Assembly: GCF_040289685.1 (NCBI RefSeq)
Contig: NZ_PSLQ01000001.1
Location: 103,115 to 167,114, forward strand
Length of the DNA: 64,000 bases
Source of the DNA: Pyrinomonas sp040289685
GTDB taxonomy: Bacteria; Acidobacteriota; Blastocatellia; Pyrinomonadales; Pyrinomonadaceae
Direction: 5' to 3'
Part shown: piece by piece, positions 17,883 through 25,564 of the stretch
Layout: every line of letters begins with the position of its first letter
Numbering within the stretch: position 1 is the stretch's first letter
Program-made: the position numbers and the translations under genes
The notes under the pieces: model-generated
Told to the model about the DNA's origin: nothing
The model's input: only the letters and a program-made list of their open reading frames with translations
Database searches by the model: none

Positions 17883-17974
17883 TCTCCGGCGCTTTGAAGA
17901 GGGCGGCATTCTGCAGGCGACGCTTGGCCGCTCATGCTTCCCGGCGTGACTCTCCGGTGCCTTGAAGACGGCGG
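17883..17974. repeat. Imperfect 24-bp direct repeat before hfq
   Basis: TCTCCGGCGCTTTGAAGAGG at 17883 and TCTCCGGTGCCTTGAAGACG at 17951 begin 24-base copies that differ at a few sites and start 68 bases apart, between miaA and the hfq promoter. Confidence 0.6.
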
Positions 17975-17998
17975 TGCCCGTAGCCATGGACCGCCTAC

Positions 17999-18027
17999 TT
18001 GTCATGATGGGCGGGCTGTTGTAATGT
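17999..18027 (+). promoter_or_regulatory. Candidate hfq-tmk promoter
   Basis: TTGTCA (17999-18004) is followed after 17 bases by TAATGT (18022-18027), about 45 bases before the hfq GTG start. The -35 fits well and the -10 poorly. Confidence 0.3.
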
Positions 18028-18071
18028 AAAGCACAAGCTCTTTGTTGCATAGTTTGTGCGTGGAGACAAGA

Positions 18072-18377
18072 GTGGACAACAAACCTGCACCGCAAAACGT
18101 TCAAGATGCGTTTCTCAACACGGCGCGCCGCGAGAAGGATACTGTGACGGTTCACCTGATGAACGGCGCGAAGCTGACCGGGCGCATCAAGAGCTTCGAC
18201 AAATTCTCGGTGCTCGTCGAATCGGGCGCGCAGGAACACCTCGTCTTCAAACACGCTATTTCAAACATCGTCCATGCGCGCCGCGGGCCGAGCGAACAGC
18301 GCCAACCGCAAACTTCCCAGCAAACGAGCAGCCAACACACATCGTCGTCTTCGCCGCCGGAATCGGGCGACGAATGA
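18072..18377 (+). CDS. hfq: RNA chaperone Hfq
   Basis: The 101-residue product is a hexameric Sm-like RNA chaperone. The N-terminal NVQDAFLNTARREKDTV contains the conserved Gln-Asp-x-Phe-Leu-Asn of the proximal face. Sm1 is VHLMNGAKLTGRIKSFDKFSV. Sm2 is LVFKHAISNIV with the Lys-His pair. A Gln/Ser/Pro-rich tail of about 30 residues ends in acidic residues, as in many long-tailed Hfqs. The start chosen is GTG 18072 because GGAG lies 6 bases upstream; a TTG at 18042 would add ten unlike residues. Its stop overlaps the tmk start (ATGA). Confidence 0.95.
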   Translation: MDNKPAPQNVQDAFLNTARREKDTVTVHLMNGAKLTGRIKSFDKFSVLVESGAQEHLVFKHAISNIVHARRGPSEQRQPQTSQQTSSQHTSSSSPPESGDE

Positions 18378-19042
18378 GCGGCGCAAAACAGATGGATCAA
18401 GGGATCTTCATCACTTTCGAAGGCATAGACGGGAGCGGAAAATCCACACAACTACGCCTGCTCGCAAGCGATCTTCGGCTTCGTGGCTACAACCTCGTGA
18501 CGACGCGCGAACCCGGGGGCACGCCGCTCGGCGCAAAGCTCCGAGAACTTTTGCTCAACGCCGACGAACAGGTTGATCCGCTCGCCGAACTCCTTCTTTA
18601 CGCCGCGGACCGCGCGCAACACGTGCGCACGCTCGTCCGTCCGGCGCTCGCCACCGGTCACATCGTCCTGTCGGACCGTTACGCCGATTCCACAGTCGCT
18701 TACCAAGGGGCTGGGCGACTCTTTCCCCCTGAATTAGTCGCCGACGTCGTCCGCATCGGCACCGATGGTCTCAATCCGCACCTGACGTTGATCCTCGACG
18801 TGCCGGTGGCGATGGCGCACGCGCGCTTGCGCTGTAGACGCGAGAAGCGCGAAGATGATCGCCTGGAGCGCGAGGAGATGGAGTTTCACGCGCGCGTGCG
18901 CGACGCATACAAACGTATCGCCGCCAACGAACCGGACCGCGTGCGGCTCGTTGATGCCAGCTCTTCGGTGGAAGAGACGCATGCCCGCATCATGGAGATC
19001 GTCTTGCCCTTTGTGGAAGCGCGCTCGCGAACGATAGGATGA
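18374..19042 (+). CDS. tmk: Thymidylate kinase
   Basis: The 222-residue enzyme phosphorylates dTMP to dTDP. FEGIDGSGKSTQLRLL is the P-loop, TREPGGTPLG the dTMP-binding motif, DRYADSTVAYQGAGR the DRY/H motif, and LRCRREKREDDRLE the lid with Arg residues. It overlaps hfq by four bases (ATGA), and holB follows 140 bases later. The tmk-holB neighbourhood is widely conserved. A second Met at 18392 would also be compatible with the family start. Confidence 0.95.
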   Translation: MSGAKQMDQGIFITFEGIDGSGKSTQLRLLASDLRLRGYNLVTTREPGGTPLGAKLRELLLNADEQVDPLAELLLYAADRAQHVRTLVRPALATGHIVLSDRYADSTVAYQGAGRLFPPELVADVVRIGTDGLNPHLTLILDVPVAMAHARLRCRREKREDDRLEREEMEFHARVRDAYKRIAANEPDRVRLVDASSSVEETHARIMEIVLPFVEARSRTIG

Positions 19043-19181
19043 AGCGAGAGCGGCAAGAGAACGGCCCGTTTTGCAATCTCTTGCGCGCGTAACTTCCAGC
19101 CGCGCGCTTGCGAAAGATCAAGAGATAGTGAGACTCTTTCGCCCTTGCGAAAGGTGAAGGGGTGGTGAGGCGCGCCCTCCA

Positions 19182-20206
19182 ATGTTCGACCGACTGAAAG
19201 GCAATCGCGAAGTCAAAGACCTCTTTCGCCGTATGCTGACCAAGGGGCGCGTGGCAAACGCGCTCATCTTCATCGGCGAAGAAGGCGTCGGGAAAAAGGC
19301 TTTCGCCGTCGAACTCGCCGCCGCGCTCAACTGCCGCGCGCGTACTCCTTCAGGCGAGGCATGCAACGAATGCTCTGCCTGCGAACGCATCATGCGTTGG
19401 CCGACCGAGGAGAAAGTTGACAAGCAGATCGTCTGGAGCGCTCACCCGGATGTCGGCCTGATCCAGCCCGCGGGCCGCCACATCGTCGCCGAACAAGCGC
19501 GCGAACTGGCGCGCGAGGCTAACTCCGCGCCGTACGAAGGGCTCGTCCGCTTCTTCATTATCGATGAAGCGGACAAGCTCAATGACACGGCCGCAGGCGC
19601 GCTGCTGAAAACGCTGGAAGAGATGCCGACGACAACGCACATCGCGCTCATCACTGACCGACCGGCAGCGTTGCTGCCGACCGTGGTTTCGCGCTGCCAG
19701 CAGGTACGTTTCGCTCCCATTCCGACAGAAGAACTGGCTGCCGCCATAGCCGACGAAAAGGGCGTTGGTATGCATGAAGCGCGCACCATCGCAGAGATCG
19801 CGCGCGGCAGTTGGGGCCGCGCTATGCGCCTCGATTGGGAACGCGAACGGGCGCACGCGCAGCGCGCGCTCGCCATCATCGAAGCGGCAGCGGCGCGTGA
19901 TCGCGCGCGCCTGCTTCGCCTCGCCGAAGAACTCAGCGACGCCACGCGCAAAGAGGAGTTCGAACCAACGCTCGACTGGCTCCCGCGCTGCTTGCGCGCG
20001 ATCTTTGGCTGCTGCTCTGTACGACTGAAGCGCGCATTGTCAACCGCGACTTGCAGGCGCGTTTGGTCCAACTCGCGCAACAAATATCTGCCCCTCGCGC
20101 AACGCGGTGGATCAAGGAGGTCGAAGAGGTGCGCCGCCGCCTTGATGTCAACATCAACCGCCGCGTCGCGGCAGATGCGTTGCTGCTCACCATGGCCGAG
20201 GGTTGA
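19182..20206 (+). CDS. holB: DNA polymerase III delta' subunit, apparent frameshift
   Basis: Residues 1 to about 265 form the clamp-loader AAA+ core: FIGEEGVGKKAFAVELA (P-loop), EACNECSACERI with three of the zinc Cys, FFIIDEADKLNDTAAGALLK (Walker B), and SRCQQVRF (sensor 1). The open frame then turns into a Cys/Arg-rich sequence unlike the family and runs to 20240. Reading from 19982 in the -1 frame instead gives PALLARDLWLLLCTTE, then QARLVQLAQQIS, then VNINRRVAADALLLTMAEG and a stop at 20206, which is the expected helical collar domain. So one base seems lost near 19970-19990, either a sequencing or assembly error or a real mutation. holB is essential and no second copy is seen here, which favours an error. 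The coordinates describe the repaired gene. Confidence 0.85.
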
Positions 20207-20302
20207 CCGCACGATCAATGATGCTTCACGTCACCTATGAGCGCGATAAACTGCGAAATGCGACATCAGTTGACCACACGGTCAGTTGATGATGCTTCAC
20301 GG
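20203..20302. repeat. Imperfect direct repeat with dyad, holB-pfpI intergenic
   Basis: TTGACCGCACGATCA plus TGATGCTTCACG (20203-20230) is echoed by TTGACCACACGGTCA plus TGATGATGCTTCACGG (20270-20302), with starts 67 bases apart. The second copy contains the dyad TGACC-ACAC-GGTCA. The first copy overlaps the repaired holB stop. Confidence 0.6.
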
Positions 20303-20396
20303 CCTTGAGTCCGCCCAAAAAAGACGAATCCGCGATTCTCTCGCAAGCCTTTTTTCGCGCGTTCGCTTCGGCCCTTCACGACGAGCATCTGTCCAG

Positions 20397-20425
20397 TTCG
20401 TCACGTTTGGCGATGGTGTTATGAT
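20397..20425 (+). promoter_or_regulatory. Candidate promoter of the DJ-1/PfpI gene
   Basis: TATGAT (20420-20425) is a good -10, with a poor TTCGTC 17 bases upstream, about 35 bases before the ATG at 20462. The ribosome site AGGAGGT lies between. Confidence 0.35.
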
Positions 20426-20461
20426 GAGTGAGTCAAATCCAGTCGCTAGGAGGTACAAACC

Positions 20462-21064
20462 ATGCCGAAAAAGATCTTAATGCTCGTCGGCGATTTCGTC
20501 GAGGATTACGAGGTGATGGTTCCGTTTCAAGCGCTCCAGATCGCTGGTCACGAGGTTCATGCTGTCTGCCCTGACAAGAAGGCGGGCGACAAGGTGAGAA
20601 CGGCGATTCACGACTTCGAAGGCGATCAGACCTACTCGGAAAAGCGCGGGCATGACTTCGCGCTCAACGCGACCTTCGCCGACATAGATCCGCAAAACTA
20701 CGATGCGCTCGTCATCCCCGGCGGACGCGCGCCGGAGTACATCCGCTTGAACCAACGCCTGCTTGACATCGTGCGCCACTTTGCGCAAGCGCGTAAACCG
20801 ATCGCGGCCATCTGCCACGGCGCGCAGGTGCTTACAGCCGCAGGCGTCGTCCAAGGACGGAAGATCTCCGCTTATCCCGCAGTTGGACCGGAAGTCGTTG
20901 CCGCCGGCGGTGAGTACAAACAGATAGGCTTCACCGAAGCCATCACAGACGACAATCTCGTCACCGGCCCAGCTTGGACGGCGCACGTCGAATGGTTGCG
21001 CCAGTTCCTCGCGCTGCTCGGCACAAGGATCACCCATGAAGAATCGGCTGGTGCCGCAGCGTGA
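20462..21064 (+). CDS. DJ-1/PfpI family protein
   Basis: The 200-residue protein has the class I glutamine amidotransferase-like fold of the PfpI/DJ-1 family. It starts KKILMLVGDFVEDYEVMVP with the conserved Glu, has VIPGGRAPEYIRLN, and places the nucleophile elbow Cys in IAAICHGAQVLTAAGVV. Family members are described as proteases, chaperones or glyoxalase/deglycase enzymes, so the exact activity is open. It carries one of the strongest ribosome sites in the window, CTAGGAGGT, 7-8 bases before the ATG. It stands alone between holB and the feo operon and follows an imperfect direct repeat that could be an operator. Confidence 0.92.
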   Translation: MPKKILMLVGDFVEDYEVMVPFQALQIAGHEVHAVCPDKKAGDKVRTAIHDFEGDQTYSEKRGHDFALNATFADIDPQNYDALVIPGGRAPEYIRLNQRLLDIVRHFAQARKPIAAICHGAQVLTAAGVVQGRKISAYPAVGPEVVAAGGEYKQIGFTEAITDDNLVTGPAWTAHVEWLRQFLALLGTRITHEESAGAAA

Positions 21065-21106
21065 CGTCTGCGATCCGAAGATCGAGGCGGCACGCGCTCG
21101 CAACGG

Positions 21107-21221
21107 GCGCGAAACGAATTCTGCTGAAGACGCCTTTGGCGCAACCCTTTCGCTGCGTTCCGCGCCGCAACCCGTGTAGGTGCCCGCGCGAAACGAATTC
21201 TGAAGACGCCTTTGGCGCAAC
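21107..21221. repeat. Direct repeat, 39 and 36 bp copies
   Basis: The copies at 21107-21145 and 21186-21221 both begin GCGCGAAACGAATTCTG and end in GAAGACGCCTTTGGCGCAAC. The second lacks three bases. They lie 79 bases apart just after the DJ-1/PfpI gene. Confidence 0.85.
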
Positions 21222-21852
21222 GAGCGCGTACTAAGCGACAAACGAAAGCGGCACCAAGCCGAGGCTGAAATACCTACGAACGAAGAGGCGACACCAACGC
21301 GGGTCGCCTCTTTCGCCGATGCTTTTGCAAACGATCGCACCGCGTCATCGCAAACGGATAGCAATCGAGGTGGGCAAAGAGCGGCGAAACTCGCCAACGA
21401 TCGCACAAAGCCGTTGCAGCGCGAAGGCTGCGCCGTTCGCTTTTGCCGACTGCGATTGGAAACGCTCCGCCGAAGGCCAAGATGGGTGGCGCGTACAGAA
21501 GACGCGCGGGAAACGGTCGCTTCGACGCCAACCGATCACGAGATCCATGCGCTTATCGTCGTCAGCATAGCCAGAAAGGAGATGGTCGCTTTGACGAATA
21601 ACCCTCATGAGTTTTATGCGCGGCGTCGGATTTTTGCGATCATCCTTTTTCGGGCCGCTGTATAGGCGATCGTATTCGCGCAAGCCTTGGCCGAAGGCTT
21701 TGCAAGCGGCAGATGGAGCTCGTTTCGTGCGTCGCGCGTTTCGCCCGGGAAACGGGCGAGCGGGCGAGCTGACCCCATGCTTTCGGGAGAGGAATTCGTT
21801 TGCCGCCGCCGTCTCGGAAAGGAGAGAGTGGTGTTCCGTCGCTGCGCTGAAA

Positions 21853-21882
21853 TTGAAATCGGTTTTCAAATCGTTCTATACT
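21853..21882 (+). promoter_or_regulatory. feo promoter with overlapping inverted repeat
   Basis: TTGAAA (21853-21858) and TATACT (21877-21882) are 18 bases apart, each one mismatch from consensus. The -35 lies in an inverted repeat TTGAAA-TCGGT-TTTCAA (21853-21869), a possible metalloregulator site. The predicted transcript starts about 4-6 bases before the feoA ATG. Confidence 0.6.
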
Positions 21883-21893
21883 CTTCCTGCTGC

Positions 21894-22160
21894 ATGAAAC
21901 GACCGAAAACCAAAAACGATTCGAACGACTCGCTGTCGCTGGCCGAACTGCCCATCGGCAGCTCGGCACGTATTGTCGCCATCGGCGGCGCAAGCGCCGT
22001 CCCCCGCCGCATGATGGAGATGGGATTGGTTCCGGGCGCGCCCGTGACGGTCGTTCGTCAAGCGCCGTTAGGCGATCCATTAGAGATTCGCGTTCGTAGC
22101 TGTCACTTGGCCGTGCGGCGCGCCGATGCGCGTGTCATCGCCTGTGCGCTCGAAACGTAA
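21894..22160 (+). CDS. feoA: FeoA-like SH3 protein of ferrous iron uptake
   Basis: The 88-residue protein has a FeoA/SH3-like core: SLSLAELPIGSSARIVAIGG, then RRMMEMGLVPGAPVTVVRQAP and DPLEIRVRSCHLAVRRADA. The Met-Gly-Leu-x-x-Gly signature is characteristic. FeoA is a small cytoplasmic partner needed for FeoB-driven Fe(II) import. It has no ribosome-binding sequence, and the promoter TTGAAA-18-TATACT puts the transcript start only a few bases before the ATG, so it may be read from a leaderless or near-leaderless mRNA. feoB follows 33 bases later. A longer upstream in-frame extension is rejected because it would run across the promoter. Confidence 0.9.
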   Translation: MKRPKTKNDSNDSLSLAELPIGSSARIVAIGGASAVPRRMMEMGLVPGAPVTVVRQAPLGDPLEIRVRSCHLAVRRADARVIACALET

Positions 22161-22193
22161 AGCGCGCCGCGAGCCGTTTGATCCCCTTTGCGA

Positions 22194-24359
22194 ATGAGCA
22201 CCGTACTCGAATCGCCGGAAAAAGCCAAGGGCACCCAACGCGCGCGGCAAGCGCGCCCGCTTGTGATCGCCATTGCGGGCAATCCGAACGCGGGGAAGAC
22301 CAGTCTGTTCAATGCGCTGACCGGCCTCAAGCAAAAGGTAGCGAACTATCCCGGCGTGACGGTGGAACGCAAAGAAGGGATCTGGCATCTTTCGGACGAT
22401 CTTCCGGCGGCGCGTCTGATCGACCTTCCTGGACTCTACAGCCTCGAAGCCTCGTCCATAGACGAAAAGATCGCGCGCGACGTATTGACCGGCCAAGTCT
22501 CCGGACTCGCCCCGCCCGACGTGATCATCGCCGTGGTGGATGCGACCAATCTGGCGCGCAACCTCTATCTGGTGACGCAACTGCTGGAGTTCGGGCGTCC
22601 GGTGGTCATCGCGCTCACCATGATGGACATGGCTGAGCGCCGCGGCGTAGAGATAGATGCCGCGCGCCTTGCGCAGCTCCTCGGCGCGCCGGTGGTGCCG
22701 GTGGTCGCGCCGCAACGACGGGGCTTGGATGAACTGGCCCACTGCGTCGTACGCGCCGCGCAAGAATTTTCGGGCACTGCTCCGAGATGGAAGCTTCCGC
22801 CCGATGTCGAGCGCGAACTCGAAGCGTTGCGCGAAGACGCGACGCCGCACGCACATCGCGCAGCGCTGGAAGCGCTGTTCGGCGAAGAACTGACGCATGA
22901 TGCGACTCATCGCGAAAGGGTGGAAGCAGCGCGTCGTCGGCTACAAGAGCGCGATCCGAACTGGTGGCAAGCGCCGATGCTGGCGCGTTATGCGTTCATT
23001 GAGCGCGTGGTGGCCGAAGTCGAGCGCGTCGCCGCGACAACGCGCGATGCGACGACCGCCATTGACCGCATCGTCACGCACCGCTTCTTCGGGCCTTTCA
23101 TCCTATTGGCCATCATGGTTTTCGTCTTTCAGACCATCTTCGCTTGGGCGCAAGTCCCGATGGATCTGATCGACGGAGCCTTCGGCACGCTCGCGCAAAA
23201 GACGCACGAGTGGCTTCCGCCCGGTCTCTTCACGGATCTTTTAGCCGATGGCATCATCGCCGGAGTGGGCGGCGTGCTCGTCTTTTTACCGCAAATCACG
23301 CTTCTTTTCCTTTTCATCACGCTGCTCGAAGATAGCGGCTATATGTCGCGCGCGGCCTTCATCATGGATCGCTTGATGCGCGGCGTCGGGTTGCACGGCA
23401 AAGCGTTCGTTCCGCTGCTCAGCTCGTTCGCTTGTGCCATTCCGGGCATCATGGCGACGCGAACGATCGAGAATCCAAAGGATCGGCTGACGACCATTCT
23501 GATCGCGCCTTTTATGAGCTGTTCGGCGCGCCTTCCCGTTTACACGTTGATGATCGCCGCCTTCTTCAGCGATCGCACGGTCTTCGGTTTCCTTTCGGTC
23601 GGCGCGCTGCTCATTATGGCGATGTACCTGCTCGGAATCATGGTCGCCATCTGCGCCGCCTCGATCTTCAAGCGAACCATTTTGCGCGGCCCGACGCCGC
23701 CGCTGATCATGGAGCTACCGCCCTATCGCTGGCCCAATCCGCTGACAGTGCTGCAAACCATCTGGTCGCGCGCTTGGCTCTTCATCCGTCGTGCCGGCAC
23801 GGTTATCCTCGCCATCTCCATCATCCTTTGGGCGCTGGCCAATTTCCCGCGCTTGGATCGGGAAGGATTCATGAGGACGGCGAACATCGCTTCCGCAGAC
23901 GCGGCGATGCGCGAAAGGATGCTGGCAAGCGAACAACTCAAACAGAGTCTCGCCGGTCGGTTGGGCCACTTAATCGAACCCGTGATCGCACCGCTCGGCT
24001 TCGATTGGCAAATGGGCATCGGCTTGATCTCGTCCTTTGCGGCGCGCGAGACGTTGGTCTCGACGTTGAGCATCGTTTACAATGTTGGGACGGAAGCTGA
24101 CGCTTCTTCGCCGTCGTTGATCGAAGCGATCCGCAACGCGACCCGCTCCGATGGGCGCCCAGCATGGACGCCGCTGGTCGCTGTTTCCATGATGGTCTTC
24201 TTTGTGCTCGCGTGCCAATGCATGTCGACCGTGGCGATCGTCCGCCGTGAGACCAATTCGTGGCGCTGGCCCATCTTCATGGTGCTCTACATGACTTTGG
24301 TGGCCTACATCGCCTCTTTGGTGACCTACCAAGGCGGACGACTGCTCGGCTTCAACTGA
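22194..24359 (+). CDS. feoB: Ferrous iron transporter FeoB
   Basis: The 721-residue protein joins an N-terminal G domain (about 22-190), a helical guanine-dissociation inhibitor-like spacer, and a polytopic membrane domain. G1 is GNPNAGKT (29-36), G2 includes NYPGVTVE, and G3 is DLPGLYSLEA. The expected G4 NxxD reads ALTMMDMAE, with Thr in place of Asn. The two gate regions show VLVFLPQITLLFLFITLLED, SSFACAIPGIMATRTIENP and PFMSCSARLPVYTLMIAAFF, where the Cys of FACAIPG and SCSARLP are family hallmarks. It imports Fe(II) across the inner membrane. The gene lies between feoA and a small FeoB-associated protein gene in one operon. ATG 22194 was preferred over TTG 22188. Confidence 0.95.
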   Translation: MSTVLESPEKAKGTQRARQARPLVIAIAGNPNAGKTSLFNALTGLKQKVANYPGVTVERKEGIWHLSDDLPAARLIDLPGLYSLEASSIDEKIARDVLTGQVSGLAPPDVIIAVVDATNLARNLYLVTQLLEFGRPVVIALTMMDMAERRGVEIDAARLAQLLGAPVVPVVAPQRRGLDELAHCVVRAAQEFSGTAPRWKLPPDVERELEALREDATPHAHRAALEALFGEELTHDATHRERVEAARRRLQERDPNWWQAPMLARYAFIERVVAEVERVAATTRDATTAIDRIVTHRFFGPFILLAIMVFVFQTIFAWAQVPMDLIDGAFGTLAQKTHEWLPPGLFTDLLADGIIAGVGGVLVFLPQITLLFLFITLLEDSGYMSRAAFIMDRLMRGVGLHGKAFVPLLSSFACAIPGIMATRTIENPKDRLTTILIAPFMSCSARLPVYTLMIAAFFSDRTVFGFLSVGALLIMAMYLLGIMVAICAASIFKRTILRGPTPPLIMELPPYRWPNPLTVLQTIWSRAWLFIRRAGTVILAISIILWALANFPRLDREGFMRTANIASADAAMRERMLASEQLKQSLAGRLGHLIEPVIAPLGFDWQMGIGLISSFAARETLVSTLSIVYNVGTEADASSPSLIEAIRNATRSDGRPAWTPLVAVSMMVFFVLACQCMSTVAIVRRETNSWRWPIFMVLYMTLVAYIASLVTYQGGRLLGFN

Positions 24360-24425
24360 TCGAAGCTGTTTTCGGGGATCGGTTTTCGGTTGACCGGAGC
24401 CGTAGGCTCGACCGGGAGTGCAACA

Positions 24426-24593
24426 ATGGATTGGCAGAACGCGCTCGTCGTCGTCGTCGTCTTGTTCGCGCTCTTTTATCTAACGCGGCGGGCGGCGCGC
24501 CAGTTGCGTGCGCCCAAGGGCGGGTGCTGCGCGCCGGAGCGCTCTACACAAAAGACGCTGGTGCAACTTACTCGCACCAAGAGACCCCGCTAA
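24426..24593 (+). CDS. FeoB-associated Cys-containing small membrane protein
   Basis: The 55-residue product starts MDWQNALVVVVVLFALFYL, a single membrane span, followed by a basic stretch (TRRAARQLRAPK) and GGCCAPE, then a polar tail. Small proteins with one span and a Cys-rich motif after KGG are found directly downstream of feoB in many genomes (FeoB-associated Cys-rich membrane protein family). Its role in Fe(II) transport is not established. GGGAG lies 7 bases before the ATG. It follows feoB by 66 bases on the same strand. Confidence 0.75.
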   Translation: MDWQNALVVVVVLFALFYLTRRAARQLRAPKGGCCAPERSTQKTLVQLTRTKRPR

Positions 24594-24724
24594 TGCGCCC
24601 GTTCCGACAACGCGGGATCGAAACTTCGACGAAGCGTTCCGTGACGCGCCCTTCTCGCTCGAAAGAACGCATCTTCTCTCACCGCTCTAGCGGAGGCACA
24701 TCGTGGGACCCGCGTGCGCCGCGC

Positions 24725-25420
24725 CTAGTTTTGAAACGCGATGTTATCGACGACCACCATCCCTCTGCTCGGCGTGCAGTTTTCGCAGGCGACGACGAGG
24801 TTGATAGACGTCAATTTCTGCAACACGGCCTTGGTTGAGACCTTCTCTTCGGTCCACGCTGGCTGCGCCAGCGACTTCAAGGGCACACGATAGATGTTGA
24901 ATCCCGGCTGTACCCTGAAGCTGGCTTGCGGATAGGCGTTTGTGGTGATGCCGTGTCCGCGCGAGATCAGCTCAACTTTGATTGACTGCGTCCCCGTCGC
25001 ATAGAGCTGCAATGCAAGATACTTGTAGCGGCTGACGTCCAAAGGCGGCACTCTGCCCTCTCTCTCTTCCTGAGCGACGATCTCGACGCCCACTCCGGCG
25101 TATTGATTCGGCACCTGCAATTCGTATTCGAAAGCGATGGCCTTGTTCGGGCTATCCTTGCTCGGACGGACCAACTCCGGGATGTTGGAGTCGCCGATGC
25201 CACGGAAACGGCTCGGCCTTAGCGAGTTATCTTGATAAGAGAACAAGCGAACGGCGCCGCCCCGGTTGCTGATTGGACGATTCTCTTTCGCCGTCTCGAA
25301 ATCGGCGTAGACCAGTTTATCTTCCGATTCCTGCGCAGAATGTTCGGAAAGAAGCGTGCCGATTAAAGCCAAGCTCAAGCAGATTCTGCCGAGCGTTCTT
25401 TGCCATTTCTTGGGCTTCAT
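24725..25420 (-). CDS. Secreted protein with galactose-binding/CBM11-like fold
   Basis: The 231-residue product has a signal peptide (basic start, hydrophobic ICLSLALIGTLL, cleavage near SAQ-ES) and a beta-rich mature part. Features such as LVYADFETAKENRP, RYKYLALQLYATGTQSIKVEL, FNIYRVPLKSLAQPAW and a terminal GMVVVDNIAFQN are typical of jelly-roll modules of the CBM11/CIA30 type, where the last strand with Val-Asp-Asn-Ile closes the sandwich. No catalytic domain is present. GGGAGGAAG precedes the ATG. It faces the feo operon tail to tail and follows the TonB-family gene on the same strand. The ligand is unknown. Confidence 0.6.
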   Translation of the reverse strand: MKPKKWQRTLGRICLSLALIGTLLSEHSAQESEDKLVYADFETAKENRPISNRGGAVRLFSYQDNSLRPSRFRGIGDSNIPELVRPSKDSPNKAIAFEYELQVPNQYAGVGVEIVAQEEREGRVPPLDVSRYKYLALQLYATGTQSIKVELISRGHGITTNAYPQASFRVQPGFNIYRVPLKSLAQPAWTEEKVSTKAVLQKLTSINLVVACENCTPSRGMVVVDNIAFQN

Positions 25421-25564
25421 ATCTTCCTCCCGCTCGAATCGAAATCACCGAACAGATGATGGCGAAACCTCGCGCCTTTCGGAAAGGCTTCGGAGCGAGA
25501 AGTTAAAAGGTAAGCGATCCGCTCATCGCTGCCGTCGTGCCGAGCATGAAGACTCCACAAACGG

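Larger units (their letters stand above)
21065..21893. other. Intergenic region upstream of feoA
   Basis: This stretch of about 830 bases holds a 36-39 base direct repeat (21107-21221) and, at its right end, the feo promoter. A minus-strand frame of 174 codons (21345-21869) has no recognisable domain and a composition typical of antisense readthrough, so I do not call it. Confidence 0.45.

Noticed and set aside
19970..19995. Programmed -1 frameshifting in holB
   Set aside because: No X-XXY-YYZ slippery sequence or obvious downstream stimulator is visible, and programmed shifting is known for dnaX rather than holB; a lost base is simpler.
21345..21869. Minus-strand frame of 174 codons upstream of feoA
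   Set aside because: No ribosome site, no domain, and it crosses a region with only repeats and the feo promoter.
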